From CAYPHY01 sp964410625 (GTDB lineage: Bacteria > Chloroflexota > Anaerolineae > Promineifilales > Promineifilaceae), in the NCBI GenBank assembly GCA_964410625.1, contig CAYPHY010000027.1, forward strand, positions 1 through 64,000: a DNA stretch of 64,000 nucleotides, read 5' to 3'. This document shows positions 56,861 through 64,000 of this stretch, piece after piece. The notes beneath the pieces were generated by a model. It searched no databases. It was not told the origin of the DNA and saw nothing but the letters and a program-made list of their open reading frames with translations. How positions within the stretch are numbered: the first letter of the stretch is position 1; the number at the start of each line of letters is the position of its first letter. A program made the translations under genes and the position numbers.

Positions 56861-57910
56861 ATGGGCCAAGTCCTTGTCTTTCAGCAACCCCGCCAAATCA
56901 CCTTTGAGGAAGAGGAAGATCGGCCGCTGGCCGCTAACGAAGTGCGCCTGCAATCCCTCTACTCCGGCATCAGCGCCGGGACCGAGCTAACCGCCTATCG
57001 GGGCAGCAACCCTTATCTCCACAAGCAGTGGGACGAGGGGCGGCGGCTCTTCGTCCCCGCCGAGCAAACCTCCCTAACCTACCCTGTGCGCGGCTGGGGG
57101 TATGAGGAGGTCGGCCGCATCATCGAAGTGGGCGACGAGGTGGACGATCTGGCCGTTGGCTGGCGCATCTTCGGCACCTGGGGCCACCGCACCCACCACA
57201 TCGTCAGCGCCGACTACGCCCGCCAACGCCTGATGCCCGAATCCCTGGATTCGATCCTCGGCATCTTCTCCCATCTCGGCGCAATCGCGCTCAACGGTAT
57301 CCACGACGGCCGTATCCGCCTCGGTGAAACCGTCGCTGTCTTTGGCCTCGGCGCATTGGGGCAGATTGTCGCCCAGGCCGCTCGCCGCTCCGGGGCAAAG
57401 GTGATTGCCGTAGACCTCCATGATGTCCGTCTGGAGATGGCGGGGGAACTGGGGGCGGATGTGGTGCTGAACGCGGCAACGGAAAAGACGGCCGAAGCGA
57501 TCAAAGCGCTGACCGACGGCCGAGGCGCGGATGTTTGTTTTGAAGTCACTGGCTCCACTCGTGCGCTCAACGAAGCAGTGCGGGCGGCCGCTTATTCGGC
57601 GCGGGTGGTAGCGATGGGCTTCTTCCAGGGGGAAGCGCAAGGGCTTTATCTGGGCGAAGAGTTCCACCACAATCGCATCAACCTCGTCTGCTCGCAAATC
57701 TCCGGCGTAGACCCGGAACTCAACTACCGCTGGGACCGCCTGCGCCTGGCGCGGACGGCGATTGACCTGCAAGCGGAGGGAGTGCTGAATTTACAACCCC
57801 TGATCACCCACGTCGAGATGTTTGAGAATGCGGCCGTTCTCTTTGAAACCCTCGACCATTCGCCGGAGCAGGTGGTGCAGGCGGTGATTGGGTTTGCGGA
57901 GGGGGATTAG
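56861..57910 (+). CDS. medium-chain (zinc-type) alcohol or sugar dehydrogenase
   Basis: The 349-residue MDR-superfamily enzyme has an N-terminal catalytic-type domain (LYSGISAGTELTAYRG, WGYEEVGRIIEVG) and a Rossmann domain with VAVFGLGALGQIVAQAARRSGAKVIAVD. The usual Cys/His/Cys catalytic-zinc ligands are not obvious: the position of the first Cys reads SGIS. The family branch resembles bacterial L-threonine/sorbitol dehydrogenase-like and zinc-independent forms. The Gfo/Idh/MocA gene follows after a repeat, and such pairs often act on the same sugar or inositol-like substrate. AGGAG lies five bases before the ATG. Confidence 0.85.
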   Translation: MGQVLVFQQPRQITFEEEEDRPLAANEVRLQSLYSGISAGTELTAYRGSNPYLHKQWDEGRRLFVPAEQTSLTYPVRGWGYEEVGRIIEVGDEVDDLAVGWRIFGTWGHRTHHIVSADYARQRLMPESLDSILGIFSHLGAIALNGIHDGRIRLGETVAVFGLGALGQIVAQAARRSGAKVIAVDLHDVRLEMAGELGADVVLNAATEKTAEAIKALTDGRGADVCFEVTGSTRALNEAVRAAAYSARVVAMGFFQGEAQGLYLGEEFHHNRINLVCSQISGVDPELNYRWDRLRLARTAIDLQAEGVLNLQPLITHVEMFENAAVLFETLDHSPEQVVQAVIGFAEGD

Positions 57911-58022
57911 AGATTGGAGACTGGAGATTAGGAGACTAAGAGATTGGTGTATCGGTGTATTGGTATAGTAATACACCAATACACTAATATACCGACTACT
58001 GCCCACTGACAACTGCCAACTA
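57908..58022. repeat. intergenic repeats between the two dehydrogenase genes
   Basis: AGATTGGAGACTGGAGATTAG units, then a hairpin of GGTGTATTGG/CCAATACACT type (about 57946-57993), then ACTGCCCACTGACAACTGCC. Relatives of the first and last parts occur inside the genes at 20829, 22779 and 36490. Confidence 0.7.
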
Positions 58023-58042
58023 TTAATACTAAAGGATACCCC

Positions 58043-59062
58043 ATGCACCCTCTCCGTACTGCCATTCTCGGTTGTGGCGGTTTTGCTCATAGACATATGC
58101 AGGTGCTGGCTACGCTGCCGGATGAAATTGAAATGGTGGCCTTCAGCAGCCGCAGCGAAGCAAGTGCCAGAGCCTTCTCTCAACAGTACACCAACGGCCG
58201 CGCCTCCATTTTCACTGACCACCACGACCTCTTGGAGCAAGTAGACCTCGACCTGCTGCTGATCACCCTGCCGCCTTATGCCCATAGTGATGAGGTGGAG
58301 CTGGCGGCCGAACGCGGCATCCACCTCATGCTCGAAAAGCCAATTGCGCTGACCTCCGACCACGCCTGGCAAATGGTCGAAGCGGCCGAACGCGCCGGAA
58401 TCAAGACCCAGGTCGGCTTCAAACTGCGCTTTGGTGAGGCGGTGGAAGGGGTGAAAGCGTTACTCGATTCCGGCGAAGCGGGACCGCTGGGCTTGATGTC
58501 CGCCCGCTACTTCTGCAATGCGCTCCATGCCCCCTGGTGGCGCGACCGCCAGAAGTCGGGCGGGCAGTTGGTCGAGCAGGTGATCCACCTGGTAGACCTG
58601 TTGCGTTACTTCATGGGCGAACCGGAGCTGGTCTACGGCCGCCAATCCAACGTCTTCCACCGTGACCTGCTCGACTATACCGTCGAGGATGTCAGCGCGA
58701 CCATCTTCGGCTTCCCCAATGGCGGCACGGGGGTCATTTACGCTACCAACGGCGCAATCCCCGGCCGTTGGATCAGCGACTTTCGGCTGGTGGCACAGCA
58801 TCTGACGGCCGACTTCAGCGACGCCAACCACGTTATCGTGACTTTTACCAGCGGAGCGGATCGACCGCCGCTGACCATCGCCTCCGAACGGGACCAGCTT
58901 GCGGCCGAATGGCGCGATTTATTGAACGCCATTCGCACCGACAGTGAGACCCGCATCCCTCTCCGCGAAGGCGCGAAAACGCTTGACCTGGCGCTGGCGG
59001 CAACCAGATCGGCCGAAAGCCAGCAACCTGTTTCCTGCTCTTTCGCGTCCTTCGTGGATTAA
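58043..59062 (+). CDS. Gfo/Idh/MocA-family NAD(P)-dependent oxidoreductase
   Basis: The 339-residue protein has the N-terminal Rossmann fold (AILGCGGFAHRHMQVLATL), the EKP-motif region HLMLEKPIALT (catalytic Lys) and a C-terminal beta-sheet domain with GGQLVEQVIHLVDLLRYF, where the His is typically substrate-binding. The family oxidises or reduces sugars, inositols and their amino derivatives. The last residues (CSFASFVD) come from a CGCGTCCTTCGTGGATT repeat that also supplies the stop. AAAGGAT precedes the ATG. Confidence 0.88.
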   Translation: MHPLRTAILGCGGFAHRHMQVLATLPDEIEMVAFSSRSEASARAFSQQYTNGRASIFTDHHDLLEQVDLDLLLITLPPYAHSDEVELAAERGIHLMLEKPIALTSDHAWQMVEAAERAGIKTQVGFKLRFGEAVEGVKALLDSGEAGPLGLMSARYFCNALHAPWWRDRQKSGGQLVEQVIHLVDLLRYFMGEPELVYGRQSNVFHRDLLDYTVEDVSATIFGFPNGGTGVIYATNGAIPGRWISDFRLVAQHLTADFSDANHVIVTFTSGADRPPLTIASERDQLAAEWRDLLNAIRTDSETRIPLREGAKTLDLALAATRSAESQQPVSCSFASFVD

Positions 59063-59075
59063 CTACATTACAACT

Positions 59076-59188
59076 TTAGGACTTCGCATTTTTGACACGA
59101 ATGGCACGAATAACACGAATTTTGCCTTCTATTTTCGTGAAATTCGTGTCATTCGTGTCGGAAAAATTATTAACTTCGTAAGTCCTAA
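59076..59188. mobile_element. MITE-like element, family B, copy 2
   Basis: TTTAGGACTT and AAGTCCTAAA are perfect inverted ends. ACACGAAT repeats fill the arms (TGACACGAATGGCACGAA and TTCGTGTCATTCGTGTC). No target duplication is visible. Confidence 0.75.
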
Positions 59189-59212
59189 ACTTCAAACATG
59201 CTTCCTGATCTA

Positions 59213-62200
59213 TTACTCTATAGCATGACCTTCATGCCTGGAAACAAGCCGTGATGTAGACGAATCCCTTTTCGGATCGTCAATCTTTCTGCCCTCGATC
59301 CGTTCCACATCCATGCTAATCGAGCGTGATTTTAGATCGCTGGACGTATAGACGGCCGTGACATCCAGTTCATGCGAGCTGACAATTTCCAGGAAGCCGA
59401 TTGTGATCGGCAGATCGACGGCTGGAACTGCGCCGAGGAGCAATTCGCTAATGCGCTGGCAGTCGTCCATCGTGGCGCTGTGCGGCGGGAGCAGAATGCG
59501 ATCGGCCGCCTTGCGTGTTGCCACCTTCGGTTCACGGCCGTTCACCGCCCCGGCAAACACCAAAGGAGTGACATACTTCACAACTTGCACCTCAACATCG
59601 TGGTAATTGTGGATGTTAATTTCGGTGGCATAGCGGCCCGGACGCACAGGGGCCTGCTCGCACTTGCATTTCCCTTGAATACCGCAAACAAACTTCACAC
59701 TATAGCTGTATCTGCCCCTTTTCGCCGGCGGCGTGGGCTGAAGCACAACAGACGGCCGTTCCGGCTGGGTGACAACCAATCCTGGTAGCTCATCTGACTG
59801 CGGATCGCAGGCGACATCCTGGGTATAGGAGCCATCCCCCTGATCCTGAACAGCCCCAAGCAACTCACAGCCCGCATGAACCTGCACATCGAACGAATCG
59901 CTGCGCCCTGGGCCAAGATAGTTACCATAGCGATCTCGTGGCGTAAAAGTCACGCGCACGCGGATGCGGCCGTCGGGCAGTGTGCCAACCGGTTCGGCCG
60001 TTACCTGCGTATTATCCGGATCAATACCGATGGAAACGAAGATAGACCACGATGCTTCGCGCGTGGCAATACAATCCTCGCCATAGGTGGCCAACGCGCG
60101 GAATGTATAATTACCCTCCACACGCATCAATTCTGGTAATGGATTGCCATAGATACCGGCTGGTTCAAATATGCCGAAGGTGTGGGCCGGGTCATCATGC
60201 AGTTCATAAGTCTCCGTCACATAGCTGGCCACTGGCGTGCCGGAAGTCGCTTCGAGCGCCATCAACGTTGCCTGTCGTGCCGGGATGATGTCCCCATCAA
60301 TTGCCAGCGGCGGCCCCAACTTTGATTTGACCAACACATTGCCAACGCTGTCCGACGGCCGTGTTACCGTCAGCATCACTTTTGCATGATGGGGCGTGCT
60401 ATTGTCCGGATATTTCAATTCGACCAGCGGGTTTACCACATCACCGGAATAGAAGGTCTGCGCATAGCGCACATGGCGCAACAACGGCCCGCCTTTGGCA
60501 ATGACACTCACAAAGTAATGAACATCCACCGCCTGAGTGGCGGCCGCCATATCATCTACGTCTACATGAGAAGCGACCGCCGGTATAGGGATAGGCTGTG
60601 GACGCACCACCCTGACCTGCCAGACGCCATCGCGCTCGCCATCATAAGGCAAGTTAGCCCGTAAGTACGTCCATGTGCGGCCGGTGGCGTCTTCTACGGC
60701 GGGAGAACCGCTGGTAATGATCGCTCCCGCAGGAGAAATCAACTCCAGCAACAAGGAGGCGTTTGCCTCTGCCCAACCCAGAACAATGGTGATCGTTTCC
60801 TCCCCACACACATGAAATGGGATGGGTGCGGCCGCGTCCTGGCTGGCTGGCAGGAAGTACTCAGGGTCCATCAATTCCCCGGCTTCGAAGATGTCGCCAA
60901 AGGCCAGGGCAAAAAACTTCTTCAATTCCAGGCCGGTCCCGGCACGGGTGTAAAGACCATCATGCGATTGCGCCAGGCGGTTGAGCAGCGTTCCATCCAA
61001 ACTCGATTCGGTGCCAAAACCAATCACATGGATATCAATGCCGCCCAAAGAAGGCTCGACCGCCTCCACCATGGGCGGGGTGTTCTGCAGGCCATCGCTG
61101 AGGACCAAGATCGTGCGCGGATTGGCCCCAGGCGCAGGAAACTGTAGCCGGGCGCCATCCAACCCGCCACCAATCGTCGTCCACCCGTCCGGAGTCAGGC
61201 CGCCGACAATCCCGCCGGAATAGGGGGCTGGACCGATCAAGGTATTCTTCGCCGTGCCGTTGACGGCCGTCAGGGTAAAATCAGCCGGCGAGCTGGCCGT
61301 GGTACTGAACGATTCCAGGCCAATCCGGTTTCCACTGCCCTCGCGGATCAATTGCACGAACAGCGAAGCGGCATCACGAGCTTCCTCGATCTTGGTCCTA
61401 CCCGTTCCGGCAGCGGCCGACATGCTACCGGAGCGATCAAAAACAATCATCACATCTTGTGCTGGCGAAGGCTGCGGCGTAGTGGCGATATCCTGTAAAA
61501 TGGTTGATGTTGGGAAATAGCGCAGCGAGCAAGAACTCCCATTCGACAAGACACCCACAATCCGACCGGCCGTATCAAACAAACCGGAACCGGAGCTACC
61601 ACCAGAAACGTCAATATCAGTGAAGACACCGCCAGGGCCGCTGCTATTGACCGTCTCAAAGCCCGGATGAGGGATGGAGAGTTTTTTGACTGCCCCGTTT
61701 GGATGATGAATCCCGTAGACCTGTTCGCCAGGCGCGGGAATACTATCCCGCATGGTCAGCGGCGGCACGCCAATACCGGCCGGGGGTACTTTCAATTGGA
61801 GGATGCAGTAATCAAAGTAGGTGCCACCTACTGTCTGATTCCGGAACTTAAGCACCTTGATTACTTTGAAGAAGCGCGGGTTATAGCCCGCCGGTTTGCC
61901 GCCGCCACAAGTCGTCTGGTAGTCAAATGACACCGAGCTGGTTAATGCCTCAATCTCCGGCACGGGCAGGCAATGACCCGCTGTGATCACCGTATCCGGC
62001 CCAATGCACGTTACCGAACAAGTGGAGACGCTGCTGCCATGAACAGTCAATATCATCCCCACGCTCTGGGCAACCGTCCGGCGAATATCCCCACCCGGTA
62101 TACAATCAACGTTCTCCCAGTTTGGTGGACTACTGCAAAACCAGAAGGGATCATAAGTTGGCTCGGCATAGCTGCCAGACACCAAGAAGGGATCACAATT

Positions 62201-62593
62201 GGAAAAACTGGGGTGGCCGGGGTCGCCAGGAAGGCTTTCGCCTCGGCCGTATAGATCTATCTGCACGCTACCGCTAGATGCCCCATCGGTGATGTAGCGG
62301 ATTGGCACATTGCCCCCGGGAAAGGCGGTGATGTTAATCGGCCGTGTCCAGAAGTTGCTGCCATCCGCGGCCGTAAACACATCCATATCATAGCCCAAAT
62401 CCACCTCCAGGCGATTAGCCGCCGGTAAATTGGCGTTTACAACATGCAGCATCAAAAACTTTGTGCCACCCGGTGCGGGTGTGTGGGTAAATGAGTGCGC
62501 CCAGGTGTTGGGCGAACTCTCCGGTACTCCGGAATCCGGTCCTATCGTGGTCGCCGGTGAAACGCTTTGTACACTTCCAACATTGTGAGTCAT
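59213..62593 (-). CDS. lysyl-endopeptidase-like serine protease fused to a von Willebrand A domain
   Basis: The 1126-residue protein has an N-terminal beta sandwich (1-165) and a chymotrypsin-fold protease (about 166-375) with His207 (ITAGHC), Asp261 (YFDYCILQL) and a catalytic Ser in GGSSGSGLFD (Ser334). GIHHPNGAVKKLS resembles lysyl endopeptidases. A vWA domain follows (about 378-565) with an intact MIDAS DRSGSMS at 386-391, TTIGGG and VLSDGLQN. Beta modules extend to the end. All three catalytic residues are present. No signal peptide is seen from either possible start, although the protease part is Cys-rich. The ATG at 62593 has AAGGAG nine bases upstream. It is divergent from an EAD protein gene, a context known from conflict systems. 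Confidence 0.82.
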   Translation of the reverse strand: MTHNVGSVQSVSPATTIGPDSGVPESSPNTWAHSFTHTPAPGGTKFLMLHVVNANLPAANRLEVDLGYDMDVFTAADGSNFWTRPINITAFPGGNVPIRYITDGASSGSVQIDLYGRGESLPGDPGHPSFSNCDPFLVSGSYAEPTYDPFWFCSSPPNWENVDCIPGGDIRRTVAQSVGMILTVHGSSVSTCSVTCIGPDTVITAGHCLPVPEIEALTSSVSFDYQTTCGGGKPAGYNPRFFKVIKVLKFRNQTVGGTYFDYCILQLKVPPAGIGVPPLTMRDSIPAPGEQVYGIHHPNGAVKKLSIPHPGFETVNSSGPGGVFTDIDVSGGSSGSGLFDTAGRIVGVLSNGSSCSLRYFPTSTILQDIATTPQPSPAQDVMIVFDRSGSMSAAAGTGRTKIEEARDAASLFVQLIREGSGNRIGLESFSTTASSPADFTLTAVNGTAKNTLIGPAPYSGGIVGGLTPDGWTTIGGGLDGARLQFPAPGANPRTILVLSDGLQNTPPMVEAVEPSLGGIDIHVIGFGTESSLDGTLLNRLAQSHDGLYTRAGTGLELKKFFALAFGDIFEAGELMDPEYFLPASQDAAAPIPFHVCGEETITIVLGWAEANASLLLELISPAGAIITSGSPAVEDATGRTWTYLRANLPYDGERDGVWQVRVVRPQPIPIPAVASHVDVDDMAAATQAVDVHYFVSVIAKGGPLLRHVRYAQTFYSGDVVNPLVELKYPDNSTPHHAKVMLTVTRPSDSVGNVLVKSKLGPPLAIDGDIIPARQATLMALEATSGTPVASYVTETYELHDDPAHTFGIFEPAGIYGNPLPELMRVEGNYTFRALATYGEDCIATREASWSIFVSIGIDPDNTQVTAEPVGTLPDGRIRVRVTFTPRDRYGNYLGPGRSDSFDVQVHAGCELLGAVQDQGDGSYTQDVACDPQSDELPGLVVTQPERPSVVLQPTPPAKRGRYSYSVKFVCGIQGKCKCEQAPVRPGRYATEINIHNYHDVEVQVVKYVTPLVFAGAVNGREPKVATRKAADRILLPPHSATMDDCQRISELLLGAVPAVDLPITIGFLEIVSSHELDVTAVYTSSDLKSRSISMDVERIEGRKIDDPKRDSSTSRLVSRHEGHAIE

Positions 62594-62710
62594 GATACAT
62601 CTCCTTATCGAAAATTGTATTACTGGAAAGCAAGTGGAGCGATGTAAGTTGATGAGGCTAAATACGCCGTCGTTCAGTTGCGGGAGACACTTCTGATCCA
62701 ATAAACGCGA

Positions 62711-62750
62711 TAGCCCACCCTTTTTCCACACCCTTAGCCCACCTTTTCCA
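62711..62750. promoter_or_regulatory. direct repeats in the divergent promoter region
   Basis: TAGCCCACCCTTTTTCCA (62711-62728) and TAGCCCACCTTTTCCA (62735-62750) are 24 bases apart, between the protease-vWA gene and the EAD gene. They may be operators shared by both. Confidence 0.45.
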
Positions 62751-62770
62751 TAACCATTCAAATTCACCGC

Positions 62771-62799
62771 TTGCAACAAGAGATGCGCAATGCTACTAT
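62771..62799 (+). promoter_or_regulatory. sigma-70-type promoter of the EAD gene
   Basis: TTGCAA (62771-62776), a 17-base spacer, TACTAT (62794-62799). The predicted leader is about 30 bases to the ATG at 62835. Confidence 0.6.
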
Positions 62800-62834
62800 G
62801 CTCTGATAGGTAAGTAATATGTACGGGGATAAAT

Positions 62835-63875
62835 ATGAACCTGGGGAAACTGCTTGAATACCTCGACCACTACTTCAGTCTCGACGAGATGAAGACCCTT
62901 TGTCTCATCCTCGGCGTGGACTATGACGACCTGGGGGGTGATGGACAACGGGGGAAGGCACGAGAGCTGATCCAGCATATGCAGCGGCGCGGCCGTCTCG
63001 ATCAACTCGTCGCCGCTGTCCAGCAGGAACGGCCGCATCTTAATTTCAGCGACCTACAACCACACCAAGCAGCCCCCGCCCCCATCGCTCCTGCCCCGCC
63101 CACCCGCGAGGAGTGGCGACAACGTCCGGCCGCCGGAGGGGACAGCATCAGCAACTATCGCGGCGGCGCGGCCACGCTTGGTTGTCTGGTCGTGGATCGC
63201 AAGAAGACCAGCCCGAAGGATTTGCAAACCCCTTATCGCGTCTACCTGCTCTGTGACGCCAGTGGGCTGACGGCCGCCACCTCCACCGCGCAGCCCGGCG
63301 ATCCCATCCTACAGCCCGGCCAGGGTGATGGCGGTCTGGCAGCGCTTGATGCCATCGCTACCCTCTCCCAATGGACACGGCCGACGGGCGACAACAATCT
63401 GGCCAGCGCCCATTTATCGGCCGCCATTGCCCAAGTGAAAAACCTCAACGATGTCGCGCCGGAGATTCGCGGCCGAGGGATTCCACAGGGGACACGACCG
63501 CCAACCGTTGGCATGAGCGTCGCCGGAGTCGGCCGCACCAGTGGACTGGTAACAGGGACGATTCTCGCCACCGAAGCAAGCGAAAGCGTCCCCTGGCCCA
63601 TCGGCCAGGTGATCAACCCGCAAAACACCGGCGATGGCTCCGGCTATTACCCCATTCTCTTTGGCGATCTGATCGTCACCACGACGATGGTGGAGGCTGG
63701 AGATTCCGGCATGGTCTTGCTCGACGACGACAATTACGCCATCGGCCTCGCCTTTGCCGGTAGCGATCAATACTCGCTCTTTATTCCTTTGCCCAAAATT
63801 CTTAGACGGTTAGAAGTTGAACTGGTGACGGCCGAGATGTGGCAATCACTAAAAGCCGGAACCCCTTACGAGTAA
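62835..63875 (+). CDS. effector-associated (death-like) domain fused to a trypsin-fold domain with a degraded active site
   Basis: The 346-residue protein starts with a small all-helical effector-associated domain (residues 1-70: LLEYLDHYFSLDEMKTLCLI, KARELIQHMQRRGRLDQLV, then ERPHL), of the kind that brings conflict-system effectors to their sensors. A Pro/Ala linker (71-105) leads to a trypsin-like domain (about 108-330) of the LSNNHVLA/GRTTG subgroup: ATLGCLVVDR, GDPILQPGQGDGG, GVGRTSGLVTGTI and AGDSGMVLL (Ser291). Where active relatives have NNHVLA this one reads CDASGLTA, so the His is missing; the usual NxVDAAIA Asp position reads SAHLSAAIA. It therefore looks like a pseudo-protease. 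GGGG precedes the ATG. It has its own promoter, divergent from the protease-vWA gene. Confidence 0.75.
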   Translation: MNLGKLLEYLDHYFSLDEMKTLCLILGVDYDDLGGDGQRGKARELIQHMQRRGRLDQLVAAVQQERPHLNFSDLQPHQAAPAPIAPAPPTREEWRQRPAAGGDSISNYRGGAATLGCLVVDRKKTSPKDLQTPYRVYLLCDASGLTAATSTAQPGDPILQPGQGDGGLAALDAIATLSQWTRPTGDNNLASAHLSAAIAQVKNLNDVAPEIRGRGIPQGTRPPTVGMSVAGVGRTSGLVTGTILATEASESVPWPIGQVINPQNTGDGSGYYPILFGDLIVTTTMVEAGDSGMVLLDDDNYAIGLAFAGSDQYSLFIPLPKILRRLEVELVTAEMWQSLKAGTPYE

Positions 63876-63937
63876 GCAATCCTTATCCCAATCTCTAATC
63901 TAGCTACCTTTCAATTCTCTACAAAACAAACAAAGGA

Positions 63938-63990
63938 CGCGGACAAATGCTGATTTAATCCGTGTTCGTCCGCGCTTGTCCGCGTCCAAA
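63938..63990. repeat. GGACGCGGACAA hairpin repeat
   Basis: GGACGCGGACAAATGCTGATT pairs imperfectly with CGTCCGCGCTTGTCCGCGTCC. It follows the EAD gene and may end its transcript. Confidence 0.55.
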
Positions 63991-64000
63991 TATAATTACC

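Noticed and set aside
62594..62779. Upstream extension of the protease-vWA protein
   Set aside because: The 62 extra residues have no ribosome site and no signal peptide, and they would cover the divergent promoter region, whereas AAGGAG sits correctly before the ATG at 62593.

Overview
The window looks like chromosomal DNA of a filamentous or environmental Chloroflexota bacterium (Anaerolineae/Ardenticatenia-like). This is inferred from gene content and style, not from a marker gene: AfsR/MalT-like giant regulators, large secreted beta-helix and cadherin-like proteins ending in a short LLPVV tail, CotH/lamin-tail proteins, Thr/Pro linkers, hairpin repeats in most gene gaps and an extreme excess of the palindrome CGGCCG. 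No rRNA, tRNA, CRISPR array or complete insertion sequence was seen.

Layout. 1-3.5 kb: tail of a surface protein, a metallophosphoesterase, a ribosomal S1-like protein, an HPF/RaiA-like ribosome factor and a small phage-type domain protein. 3.7-8.3 kb: a lipoprotein, a BarA-like hybrid histidine kinase and a Uma2 nuclease remnant. 8.3-19.7 kb: a SARP (BTAD) regulator divergent from a secreted subtilase, a secreted beta-helix protein, and a free-standing paralogue of the subtilase C-terminus. The subtilase and the free-standing domain share an upstream array of GTAACG repeats and a downstream three-hairpin RNA. 19.6-30 kb: an unknown protein, a GMC oxidoreductase and an aldehyde dehydrogenase (both with C-terminal membrane anchors), an FAD monooxygenase-like protein, CotH and an MFS transporter. 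30-36.4 kb: a well-expressed-looking 27-codon ORF followed by three terminator hairpins, an ABC exporter, an esterase, an orphan molybdopterin dehydrogenase subunit and an NmrA-like protein. 36.5-45 kb: two tandem regulators with the LuxR helix-turn-helix at the N-terminus, divergent from a methyltransferase and an RsbU-like phosphatase. 45-56.7 kb: three tandem paralogous giant secreted proteins. 56.8-59 kb: an MDR dehydrogenase and a Gfo/Idh/MocA oxidoreductase. 59.2-64 kb: a divergent pair, a lysyl-endopeptidase-like/vWA protein and an effector-associated-domain protein fused to a trypsin fold that seems to have lost its catalytic His and Asp.

The strongest candidates for something undescribed are: (1) the paired three-hairpin RNA (14900-15036 and 19507-19647), with five compensatory pair changes in its first stem and two CUCC-bearing loops, each copy 3' of a paralogous protein domain behind a similar promoter; (2) the EAD/pseudo-protease and protease-vWA divergent pair at the right end, which resembles prokaryotic conflict systems; (3) intergenic repeat families that have entered three genes in frame.
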